Assembly (NCBI RefSeq): GCF_023516575.1
Contig: NZ_JAMGBE010000001.1
Coordinates: 793,949 to 857,948 of the forward strand
Source: Sphingomonas hankyongi
GTDB taxonomy: Bacteria; Pseudomonadota; Alphaproteobacteria; Sphingomonadales; Sphingomonadaceae
DNA: 64,000 bases
Direction of reading: 5' to 3'
In this document: one piece after another, positions 39,480-46,399 of the stretch
Numbering within the stretch: the first letter of the stretch is position 1
How the letters are laid out: each line of letters begins with the position of its first letter
Notes under the pieces: generated by a model
Database searches by the model: none
Told to the model about the DNA's origin: nothing
What the model saw: the letters and a program-made list of their open reading frames with translations, nothing else
Program-made: the position numbers and the translations under genes

Positions 39480-40407
39480 ATGGGGGATAGGTTTTCATCG
39501 GCAGCGTGGGCGCAGTTGTCGACCGGTACGGCTCTCCTGTTTTTGGCGCAGTCCGCCGGAGGACAAAGCATTGAACCGCGTGCTTATTCCCCCGCGCCGG
39601 TTGGCACCAACTTCGTGATCGCCGCTTATTCCGAATCGCACGGCGCCATACCGGTCGATCCTGCGCTCCCGCTCAGCGACATCGATCTCAAGGTCCGGGC
39701 CATACTTCTCGCCTACGCGCGATCCTTTGCACTGTACGGCAAATCGGCGAAGTTCGATGTCATCCTTCCCGTCGCCGATTTGAACGGCACCGCCACCTTT
39801 CATGGCGAACCGGTCGAAAGAAAGGTTGATGGGATCAGCGACCCCCTGATGCGGGTCACGGTCCTGTTTCACGGCGCTCCCGCAATGAACGCCGCGCAGT
39901 TTCGGTCCTATCGCCAGGATCTTCTGCTTGGCGCGAGCGTCCAGATTTCCGTTCCCGTCGGGCAATATGACGAAGGACGATTGCTGAATCTCGGTGGCAA
40001 TCGATGGGCCATAAAGCCGGAGCTCGGCGCCGCGAAAAGTTGGGGCCGCTGGACCGTTGAAGCTGCAGGTGGCGCGACGTTCTACACGGCGAACACGGAT
40101 TTCTTCGGCGGGCACAAAAGAACACAAAAGCCGATCTACTCCGCGCAGAGCCACCTCATCTACAACCTGTCTCCAGGCGCGTGGATTGCGGCCAACCTCA
40201 GCTGGTTCGGCGGCGGCCGGACGAGCATCGACGGCATCGCGGACAACAATCTGCAGCGCAACTGGAGAGCGCGTCATCGTCGCTGCGCCACTAAATCGCC
40301 GAATCTCTTTCAAGGCCAATGCGAGCACCGGGGTTTCCACGCGCACCGGCAATAATTTCGACCTCTTCGGCGTCGGACTGCAGTATCGCTGGGGCGCTGG
40401 AATTTAG
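39480..40407 (+). pseudogene. Outer-membrane transporter-like protein, frameshifted
   Basis: The frame from the ATG at 39480 encodes a signal peptide and most of a beta-barrel of the phenol-degradation transporter type (PF13557): GASVQISVPVGQYDE, GNRWAIKPELGAAKSWGRW, GGHKRTQKPIYSAQSHLIY. Near 40262-40275 it shifts into nonsense (WRARHRRCATK), while the +1 frame carries the expected C-terminus (VSTRTGNNFDLFGVGLQYRW) to the stop at 40405-40407. One extra base would explain this. It sits between tyrosine-catabolism genes and may have served aromatic uptake. Confidence 0.75.
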
Positions 40408-40418
40408 GAGGTGACGCG

Positions 40419-40667
40419 ATGGACACGCCCGAAGGCTGGATGCTGGAAGATGGCGGCAAGGCGCTGGTCCGCACCTTCAAGTTCAGGGATTTCAGCGAGG
40501 CGTTCGCCTTCCTGACCCGCGTGGCTCTCCACGCCGAGAAGGTCGACCATCATCCCGAGTTCACCAGTGCCTGGAACCGCGTCGATTTCCGCCTGACCAG
40601 CCACGACGCCGGCGGAGTCACCGATCGCGACCGCAAGCTCGCGGAAGCGATAAATACGCTGAGCTAG
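40419..40667 (+). CDS. phhB: 4a-hydroxytetrahydrobiopterin dehydratase
   Basis: Product of 82 residues, pterin-4a-carbinolamine dehydratase. It regenerates the pterin cofactor used by phenylalanine hydroxylase (phhA, 3 kb away). The signature EKVDHHPEFTSAWNRVDFRL and DRDRKLAEAIN is complete. A perfect ribosome site AGGAGGTGA precedes the ATG. It overlaps the convergent XRE gene by four bases. Confidence 0.93.
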   Translation: MDTPEGWMLEDGGKALVRTFKFRDFSEAFAFLTRVALHAEKVDHHPEFTSAWNRVDFRLTSHDAGGVTDRDRKLAEAINTLS

Positions 40668-40894
40668 GCCGCCTCCTCACCGGCATCCCATTCGGGCTCG
40701 AACCGCAGCAGGTCGCCCGGCTGGCAGTCGAGCACGGCGCAAATTGCCTCGAGGGTCGAGAAGCGAATGGCCCGCGCCTTCCCGGTTTTCAGGATCGACA
40801 GGTTGGCGAGCGTAATGTCGATTCGTTCGGCAAGCTCGGTCAGGGTCATCCGCCGCTCGTGCAGCAGGTCGTCGAGCTTGACGGCGATCGCCAT
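40664..40894 (-). CDS. XRE family small transcriptional regulator
   Basis: Product of 76 residues, almost entirely one helix-turn-helix of the Cro/CI type (MTLTELAERIDITLANLSILKTGKARAIRFSTLEAICAVL). It directly follows the DUF2975 gene with one base between. This pair (DUF2975 plus YozG-like regulator) recurs in bacteria and the regulator probably controls the pair through the TATCG operator upstream. Confidence 0.88.
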   Translation of the reverse strand: MAIAVKLDDLLHERRMTLTELAERIDITLANLSILKTGKARAIRFSTLEAICAVLDCQPGDLLRFEPEWDAGEEAA

Positions 40895-40895
40895 G

Positions 40896-41429
40896 TCAGA
40901 TCGTTCCTTCGAGGTCTTCGCGCATGAGCGTGCCTTCGGCGAACACGCGCGCGAGGACGAACATCAGGATGACCGCAAGCCAGCCGCTCGTCGAAAAGCC
41001 CGCATCGAGGTGGAGCGGGAATTCCTTGGATGCGATGGCCTTGCCGATGCCGCCGATGACCATGCTCAGCAACTGGAGCGCGAGCAGGGCCCAGGCGATC
41101 GCCTGGAGGCGATAGGCGTTGGCGGCGACGAACGGATCGCCGCGGCTGACCGTCTCGACCATCCTCAGCAGGCGCTTAAGGATGAGGTGGTTGATCGGCA
41201 CGGCGATCAGGCCAAGCGCTGCGATGGCGCGAAGCCCGATCATGATGGGCTGGGCCTCCGTGCCCGCGGGCACGTCGATCGCTCGCCTGAACCATGATTC
41301 GTTGACGAAGGTGAACGCCAGCAGCCCCAGGACGGCCGCGCCGTACAGCCAATTGAGGATGACGAGGATGCGAAGGCTGATCCACGCGATCGGCAAGGTG
41401 GCGGATTGATGTTTCATCGCGGTCTCCAC
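40896..41429 (-). CDS. DUF2975 membrane protein
   Basis: Product of 177 residues with four membrane segments (about 18-45, 60-85, 105-130, 140-165). The family is of unknown role and is usually co-transcribed with a small XRE regulator, as here. Start may be at METAMKH (41429) or MKH (41417). Confidence 0.85.
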   Translation of the reverse strand: METAMKHQSATLPIAWISLRILVILNWLYGAAVLGLLAFTFVNESWFRRAIDVPAGTEAQPIMIGLRAIAALGLIAVPINHLILKRLLRMVETVSRGDPFVAANAYRLQAIAWALLALQLLSMVIGGIGKAIASKEFPLHLDAGFSTSGWLAVILMFVLARVFAEGTLMREDLEGTI

Positions 41430-41434
41430 GAATC

Positions 41435-41465
41435 AATATCGATAAACGATATGCTTATTATCGTT
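41435..41465. promoter_or_regulatory. TATCG operator-like palindromes upstream of the DUF2975-XRE pair
   Basis: TATCG-ATAAA-CGATA (41437-41451) is a perfect palindrome with 5-base arms, and CGATAA (41440-41445) is mirrored by TTATCG (41458-41463). This AT-rich patch stands out in GC-rich surroundings and lies just upstream of the operon start at 41429. It is a plausible binding site for the XRE protein. Confidence 0.5.
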
Positions 41466-41517
41466 TTTCGGCAAGAGCTGTAATTCCGTGGTGCGGTTGG
41501 ACGAAGCCGGTTAGGCA

Positions 41518-42012
41518 ATGCAGGTGAAAGCGTTGAATGCCCTTGGTGCGCTCGCCCTCGTCGTGTCATCCGGTGCGGCTGGAACGTCGATCCTGTTCGC
41601 CGGGAGCAACTGGGCGGCGATCGACCGGGGTCCGACATGCGAGGCGCTCAGCCGATCGCTTCGTGTCGCGACCAAGGGCAAGGTCCAGGCCAACGCCGGT
41701 TTCGCATTTACCGCCGACCGCAAGCGCTGGGGCGAGTTCCACGCAAGGCTGAGCAGAGTTCCTCGGGCGGGCTCCAGCGTCATGCTGACCGTCGGTGAGG
41801 AGCAGTTCCTTCTGGTCTCCCGCGGAGACTGGGCATGGAGCCGGGGCCCCCTGCAGGAACAGGCTATCATCGCCGCCGCCAGGGCCTCGTCAGGGATGAG
41901 GGTGGAGGCGAGGGACGGCGCCGGGCGACGCTTCGTCGATCCCTATGCTTTGGCGGGCGCTCCCACGGCGATCGATGCAGCGGCGGCGGCCTGTGCTGGC
42001 AAAATCGACTGA
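41518..42012 (+). CDS. Secreted protein, possibly invasion-associated locus B-like
   Basis: Product of 164 residues with an N-terminal signal peptide (about 1-28). The body (TCEALSRSLRVATKGKVQANAGFAFT, then VMLTVGEEQFLLVSRGDWAWSRGP) resembles IalB-like envelope proteins that often precede rlmN in Sphingomonads. Two cysteines (near residues 41 and 160) could form a disulfide. The family match is tentative. Confidence 0.65.
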   Translation: MQVKALNALGALALVVSSGAAGTSILFAGSNWAAIDRGPTCEALSRSLRVATKGKVQANAGFAFTADRKRWGEFHARLSRVPRAGSSVMLTVGEEQFLLVSRGDWAWSRGPLQEQAIIAAARASSGMRVEARDGAGRRFVDPYALAGAPTAIDAAAAACAGKID

Positions 42013-42036
42013 TCTCACCTAGATAAGCGCCTCGCC

Positions 42037-43218
42037 ATGAGCGCCGACACCAATTTGATGCCTATCCCGGGGGCCGTCGATCCTGTGCCTGTCGCACGGG
42101 CCGCAGTCCCGCGCGCCGATGGCCTGGTCGAGCTTGTGGGGCTGCCGAGGGAAAAGATTCGTGCCGAGTTCGAGGCGGCCGGACTGGAACCGAAGCAGGC
42201 GAAGCTGCGCGCGAAGCAGGTCTGGCACTGGATCTACAATCGCGGCGTCACCGACTTCTCGGCGATGAGCGACATTGCCAAGGGCCAGCGTCCCTGGTTC
42301 GCCGAGCGCTTCGCGATTTCACGGCCCGAGGTCGTCGAGGCGCAGGTCTCGTCGGACGGCACGCGCAAATGGCTGCTGAAGACCCATGACGGCCATGATT
42401 TCGAGATGGTCTTCATCCCCGATGCCGATCGCGGGACCCTGTGCGTGTCGAGCCAGGTCGGCTGCACGCTGAACTGCCGCTTTTGCCACACGGGGACGAT
42501 GCAGCTCGTTCGCAACCTCGAACCGGCGGAGATCGTCGGTCAGGTGATGCTCGCGCGCGACGCGCTCGGCGAATGGCCCAGCCAGCCCGAGGGCCGGATG
42601 CTGACCAATATCGTCATGATGGGCATGGGCGAGCCGCTGTACAATTTCGACAACGTCCGCGACGCGCTGAAGATCGTCATGGACGGCGACGGTCTGGGCC
42701 TGTCGCGACGCCGCATCACGCTGTCTACCAGCGGCGTCGTTCCCATGATGGCCCGCGCAGGCGAGGAGATCGGGGTCAATCTCGCGGTCTCGCTGCACGC
42801 GGTGACCAAGGAGATCCGCGACGAGATCGTGCCTTTGAACCGCAAGTACGGGATCGAGCAGTTGCTCGAGGCCTGCGCGGCTTATCCGGGTGCGAACAAT
42901 GCACGCCGCATCACGTTCGAATATGTGATGCTCAAGGACAAGAACGACACTGACGAGCATGCGCGTGAGCTCGTGCGCCTGATCCGCCGGTACCGCCTGC
43001 CGGCGAAGGTGAACCTGATCCCGTTCAATCCCTGGCCCGGGGCGTCCTATGAATGCTCGGACCCGGACCGCATCAGGGCGTTCAGCAACATCGTCTTCGA
43101 AGCGGGCATCTCCGCGCCGGTGCGAACGCCCCGCGGCCGCGACATCGACGCTGCCTGCGGCCAGCTGAAAACCGCGGCCGAGCGCAAGCGCAGGGCGAAG
43201 GTCCCGTCGGCCGCCTGA
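42037..43218 (+). CDS. rlmN: 23S rRNA/tRNA adenine C2-methyltransferase RlmN
   Basis: Product of 393 residues, a radical-SAM enzyme that methylates A2503 of 23S rRNA. The 4Fe-4S motif is in [11 protein letters not shown] near residue 145; the SAM motif [13 protein letters not shown] is near residue 198; the catalytic Cys is in [12 protein letters not shown] near the C-terminus. The ATG at 42037 is 24 bases after the upstream gene. Confidence 0.95.
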   Translation: MSADTNLMPIPGAVDPVPVARAAVPRADGLVELVGLPREKIRAEFEAAGLEPKQAKLRAKQVWHWIYNRGVTDFSAMSDIAKGQRPWFAERFAISRPEVVEAQVSSDGTRKWLLKTHDGHDFEMVFIPDADRGTLCVSSQVGCTLNCRFCHTGTMQLVRNLEPAEIVGQVMLARDALGEWPSQPEGRMLTNIVMMGMGEPLYNFDNVRDALKIVMDGDGLGLSRRRITLSTSGVVPMMARAGEEIGVNLAVSLHAVTKEIRDEIVPLNRKYGIEQLLEACAAYPGANNARRITFEYVMLKDKNDTDEHARELVRLIRRYRLPAKVNLIPFNPWPGASYECSDPDRIRAFSNIVFEAGISAPVRTPRGRDIDAACGQLKTAAERKRRAKVPSAA

Positions 43219-43300
43219 TCGCTGCCGTTCGTCGAAGATAACATTGCTACTGTTGTTAACTTCCGGCAAAGCCGCGGCGGCTTTTCAGGGGATTCTTCAC

Positions 43301-43492
43301 ATGCGTATGTGTCTGATTGCGTTGACTTTGTCGTGTGCGCTTTCTGCTTGTGCAACCACTCAGCAGGCGAGCCAGTCGTCGGCCGAGGAATGCAGCCTGG
43401 TGGACCAGGATGCGACCGGCACCAAGATCACCAAGAAGCAGGAATGCAACGACTCCTCCGGCTCCCAGGGCGCCGCCGCTCCCCAGCGCTGA
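43301..43492 (+). CDS. Small entericidin-like lipoprotein
   Basis: Product of 63 residues. Signal MRMCLIALTLSCALSAC ends in lipobox LSAC, then a short polar tail with two cysteines (EECSLV and QECNDS). The ATG at 43301 has AGGGGA eight bases upstream. No function recognised. Confidence 0.65.
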   Translation: MRMCLIALTLSCALSACATTQQASQSSAEECSLVDQDATGTKITKKQECNDSSGSQGAAAPQR

Positions 43493-43499
43493 CGCCCGG

Positions 43500-44270
43500 C
43501 TACAAGGCGAGCAAAGATTCGGGCGTCAATCCAAGGACCTGCTCGATCGTCTCGTTGAGCGAGCTTGATACCAGGTAGCGAGGCTGGAAGGCGTCGTGTT
43601 TGTAGGGCGTGTTCACGGCCCGCTCGACGGAGAACGGCAGGCGGTCCACTTCCTCGCTTTCCAGGCTGAAATGCGCCTCGCCGAAGCTGGACGCGAGGCC
43701 TGCGCCAAGGATCTTCAGCTCGCCGCGTTCCCGCGCGAGACCGAACTCGACGCTGTGCCAATAGATACGGGCAACGCGATGCCCCTCGCCGGCAGCGATC
43801 GCGGCTGTCCCCAGCCGCCCGACATGCTCGACCATCTCGGCGAAGTCGTGGTGCGCCAGCATCGGGATGTGGCCGAACATGTCATGGAAGCAGTCGGGCG
43901 CTTCGAGATAGTCGAGCTGCTCGCGCTTGCGGATGAAATTGCCGACCGGAAACACGCGTTCGCTCAGCATCGCGAAGAAGATGTCGTCGGGCACCAGGCC
44001 GGGAACGGCGACCGTTTTCCAGCCCGTGCGCGGCTCGAGGATCGCGTTCAATCCTTCGACGTCGGGCACGCCGGGGTGCGACAGGCGCAGCAGGTCGATA
44101 CCGTCGAGGAAGGCCGACACGACGCGCGACCCGAGTAGTTCCACCTGCCGCGCGAACAGCAGGTCCCACACCTCATGATCCTCTGCCGTGAACGCCTCCC
44201 AGGATTGCGGGACGACATAGTCCCGCCAGCGTTCCGCGGGCCGGTCTTTTGTTGTCGTCTCCTGAAACAT
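43500..44270 (-). CDS. phhA: Phenylalanine-4-hydroxylase
   Basis: Product of 256 residues, the monomeric bacterial phenylalanine hydroxylase that turns Phe into Tyr using tetrahydropterin, O2 and iron. The iron ligands are in FHDMFGHIPML (His-x4-His near residues 128-133) and the Glu in IYWHSVEFGL near residue 173. GLVPDDIFFAML and VVPQSW are also typical. Ribosome site AAGGGA precedes the ATG. Upstream lies a Tyr-codon leader and a terminator hairpin that suggests attenuation. phhB and hppD are 3-6 kb away. Confidence 0.94.
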   Translation of the reverse strand: MFQETTTKDRPAERWRDYVVPQSWEAFTAEDHEVWDLLFARQVELLGSRVVSAFLDGIDLLRLSHPGVPDVEGLNAILEPRTGWKTVAVPGLVPDDIFFAMLSERVFPVGNFIRKREQLDYLEAPDCFHDMFGHIPMLAHHDFAEMVEHVGRLGTAAIAAGEGHRVARIYWHSVEFGLARERGELKILGAGLASSFGEAHFSLESEEVDRLPFSVERAVNTPYKHDAFQPRYLVSSSLNETIEQVLGLTPESLLAL

Positions 44271-44293
44271 GCGAAGTCCCTTCCGATGGCAAT

Positions 44294-44324
44294 AAAAAAC
44301 CCGCCGGGCGGTTGCCGAGCGGGT
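44294..44324 (-). terminator. Leader terminator upstream of phhA (attenuator)
   Basis: On the minus strand the arms ACCCGC (44324-44319) and GCGGGT (44304-44299) enclose 14 bases containing a small CGG/CCG stem, followed by six T at 44299-44294. The tract ends 23 bases before the phhA ATG. This is a factor-independent terminator inside the leader of phhA, placed after a short Tyr-rich reading frame. Confidence 0.7.
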
Positions 44325-44353
44325 CGAGGTTGGTCGTCTGAACTAGGCGCGCG

Positions 44354-44413
44354 TCAGCCGATCCCAACCTCGTCGGGATAATAATAAACGGCGCTGATCG
44401 TGCGGCGGGTCAT
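44354..44413 (-). CDS. phhA leader peptide with three Tyr codons
   Basis: A 19-residue frame, MTRRTISAVYYYPDEVGIG, with ATG at 44413 and TGA at 44354-44356. Codons 10-12 are TAT-TAT-TAT (44378-44386). GGAAG lies four bases before the ATG. It ends about 30 bases before the leader terminator and 84 bases before phhA. Runs of the regulatory amino acid in a short leader frame followed by a terminator are the known mark of translation-coupled attenuation (as in trp, his and phe leaders). Here Tyr is the product of the regulated enzyme. Confidence 0.6.
   Translation of the reverse strand: MTRRTISAVYYYPDEVGIG
44364..44372 (-). promoter_or_regulatory. Candidate regulatory RNA arm in the phhA leader
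   Basis: CGAGGTTGG within leader codons 14-17 is perfectly complementary to CCAACCTCG at 44333-44325, directly before the terminator's first arm, giving a 9-bp stem with a 30-base loop. In addition ACCCGCCG in codons 2-4 (44410-44403) is complementary to the terminator's second arm CGGCGGGT (44306-44299). Either could be part of an alternative structure; which one operates cannot be decided by eye. Confidence 0.4.
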
Positions 44414-44458
44414 TGCGCTTCCGTATCTCAGGTTACGGCTGAACGATCAATGACCCGC
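44405..44458. repeat. Perfect 11-bp inverted repeat around the phhA leader start
   Basis: GCGGGTCATTG (44405-44415) and CAATGACCCGC (44448-44458) are perfect inverted copies with centres 43 bases apart; CCGTA (44421-44425) and TACGG (44434-44438) form a nested inner pair. One arm contains the leader ATG. A weak promoter-like pair TTGATC-17-GATACG on the minus strand lies between the arms. It could be an operator pair or an RNA hairpin masking the leader start. Confidence 0.5.
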
Positions 44459-44472
44459 TTCGATCCGGTCAC

Positions 44473-45399
44473 TCAGATGAAGAAGTCGCTCTGGGACATC
44501 GTCGCGCCCACGTAGCGGACGTAGAAACTGAAATCGACGACGCCGTCGCCATCGGTGTCAGCCGTGACCTGATAATCCGCAAGAGTCTGGCCGCCGATGC
44601 TCCCGAACCCCACCTGCGCATAGTTCAGCACGCCGATCTGGCCGTTGTTCGACCCGTTGGCCCAGACGAAGTGCTGCTGTCCCGCGACATTTGCATTCGC
44701 GTCGAAGCCGGTCAGGTCGATCTTGTCGGCTCCCTTGTCGAACTGGGCGACAAAGGTGAAATCGCCTGGATCGGTCAGGAAGACAAAGGTGTCGGCGCCG
44801 GTGCCGCCCGTTAGGACCGTGTTGTACCCGGCCACCAACCGGTCGTTGCCGGCCCCGCCGTCCAACCGGTCCTGATACTGGTTGAACTCGGTAGTTTTGC
44901 CGTTATCGGGGCCCGCCACGAGAATGTCGTCGCCATCGCCGCCCGACATCTGATCGTTGCCGCCTCCGCCGGTGATGCTGTCGTTCCCGGCGCCGCCACT
45001 CAGGTCGTCATCACCGGAGCCGCCGGTGATCGTGTCGCCTCCGCCATCGCCGACGACCCTAAAATTGATGATCTGATGGCTGAGGTCGATGGTGTCCGCG
45101 CTGCTAGTACCGTCGATCTCCTCGAAGCCCCGCGCCACGCCGATCTGCAAGCCGGTGACCGCACTCGTGATTATGATGTCCGAGCCTGCGCCACTCGAGT
45201 CCGATACGAGAACCCCCGCGCTGATTCCCGACAGGTTCAAAGTGTCGCTGTCGGCGCCTCCATCGAGGTCGGAAATCTCCCCCGGCAGTCCGGCGGCCAG
45301 CCAAACAAAGTCGAAACCCGATCCAGCGCGGACGATGTCCGCACCCCCATCGGTGTAGATCTGGTCATTCCGGGCAAACCGCTGATTACAAAGCGGCAT
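44473..45399 (-). CDS. RTX-type calcium-binding protein, probably 5'-truncated
   Basis: Product of 308 residues with haemolysin-type nonapeptide repeats (GGAGNDSITGGGGNDQMSGGDGDD near residues 133-158, and GGAGNDRL and GGTGADTF later) that bind calcium outside the cell. The C-terminus ends in SQSDFFI, a pattern seen in type I secretion signals. No N-terminal catalytic or adhesive domain is present. The start (MPLCNQRFARNDQ) overlaps the opposite-strand gene's start by two bases, leaving no promoter, so the 5' part may be lost. Confidence 0.75.
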   Translation of the reverse strand: MPLCNQRFARNDQIYTDGGADIVRAGSGFDFVWLAAGLPGEISDLDGGADSDTLNLSGISAGVLVSDSSGAGSDIIITSAVTGLQIGVARGFEEIDGTSSADTIDLSHQIINFRVVGDGGGDTITGGSGDDDLSGGAGNDSITGGGGNDQMSGGDGDDILVAGPDNGKTTEFNQYQDRLDGGAGNDRLVAGYNTVLTGGTGADTFVFLTDPGDFTFVAQFDKGADKIDLTGFDANANVAGQQHFVWANGSNNGQIGVLNYAQVGFGSIGGQTLADYQVTADTDGDGVVDFSFYVRYVGATMSQSDFFI

Positions 45400-46101
45400 G
45401 TGGGACCGCGAGATACCTCAAATATGGGAAAGAGGCCTACCGGAGCGTGAGCGTCGTCCAACGACAGCGATTAGGAACAACCTGGCTTCGCTCAAAACCT
45501 ACTTGAACGAGATCGAGGCGGCGCTGGCGCTGTTCGACTACGCCGGGAAATTGGTCACATACGATGCCGATGTCCGACAGCCAGAAATAGGGCGTTGGCA
45601 GTTCATTGCGGCTCGCGACGGAGCGATGCAGCTCTATCACTTTGGACAGGCGCTAAAGGCAATCAACGGTCTTCTCGCCCGCGACCTGTCCATCGCGAAG
45701 CACGTTAAAACAAAGCTGTTGCGTGACGCTCAAACGCGGTTCGACACAGCATTTCCACATTGGCACGAAGTTCGTCAGGGCGCGGCCCATCTGGCCGACT
45801 TCAGCAAAACGCCGGACCGCGTGTCAGGACATGCCGCGCCGGTCTCTCAGATACCGTTTATTGAGTTTCGGGGCGGGGATCCGAACACGCCCATCTATGC
45901 GGCCAATAACCTTCACGGGTGCACCTATTCTTGCACCGTTGAAGGAGAGTTGTCTTTTATGATCTAAACCGCGAGACCGTTGAGGCGCTGATAGCGGTGG
46001 CGGAAACGGCCTACGACGCCTTTAAGCCCGTCAGCCGCTACACGTTTGATCTGACCTTTCCGCGCTGTCCAAAAGAGCTTCGGCCACACTTCGAAGATTG
46101 A
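45398..46101 (+). pseudogene. Unknown helical protein with R-x4-H motif, frameshifted
   Basis: The first frame gives 189 residues to a TAA at 45965. After TCTTTT (45953-45958) the -1 frame reads YDLNRETVEALIAVAETAYD and on to a TGA at 46099-46101, which looks like the true C-terminus of a protein of about 234 residues. A lost T in the T-run explains it. The protein is helical (NNLASLKTYLNEIEAALALFDYAG) and has HEVRQGAAH, an Arg-x4-His resembling the HEPN RNase motif. Codon use looks less GC-biased than neighbours. Function unknown. Confidence 0.55.
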
Positions 46102-46282
46102 AGTCTCCGCAGAGCGTGATCGACACAAGCTCGTCATCTCCACCGCTAACAACGCCACCGGGGAGAGACCCAGCACGCAACGCTGATCGAAGCGACCGCG
46201 CCAACGTCTCAACCTTCTGATTTTCCACCGTTCCCTCGCTGGGTTTGCGAAAGGGAACAATGCCTCCACTCTTGTTGATCAT
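46031..46282 (-). CDS. Doubtful small open frame in the rearranged patch
   Basis: Product of 83 residues (MINKSGGIVPFRKPSEGTVE, later GGDDELVSITLCGDFNLRSV). Its composition looks protein-like, but there is no ribosome site, no recognised family, and it overlaps the 3' end of the frameshifted gene by 71 bases. It may be a remnant. Confidence 0.25.
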   Translation of the reverse strand: MINKSGGIVPFRKPSEGTVENQKVETLARSLRSALRAGSLPGGVVSGGDDELVSITLCGDFNLRSVAEALLDSAERSDQTCSG

Positions 46283-46399
46283 TATTGCATATGCAATGAG
46301 TGCATCCGCTCGGCCGCGTCGATTCCAGCTGTGGAGGCTGCCATGTACCGAGCTTATCCCCATCGCCGGGTCACCTCCGACTAGCTCGCCCGTTTCTCC
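46102..46399. other. Intergenic stretch of about 300 bases before nfrB-like gene
   Basis: No convincing gene. Apart from a doubtful minus-strand frame it holds, near its end, a strong GGAGG (46333-46337) five bases before an ATG (46343) that opens a 13-codon frame closed by TAG at 46382, in frame with and 15 bases ahead of the glycosyltransferase GTG. Confidence 0.4.

Noticed and set aside
45380..45400. CCGCT-GATTACAA-AGCGG as an anticodon-arm remnant (tRNA attachment site)
   Set aside because: The loop is eight bases, no acceptor or T arms are found and no repeat copy is visible, so an attachment site is not supported.
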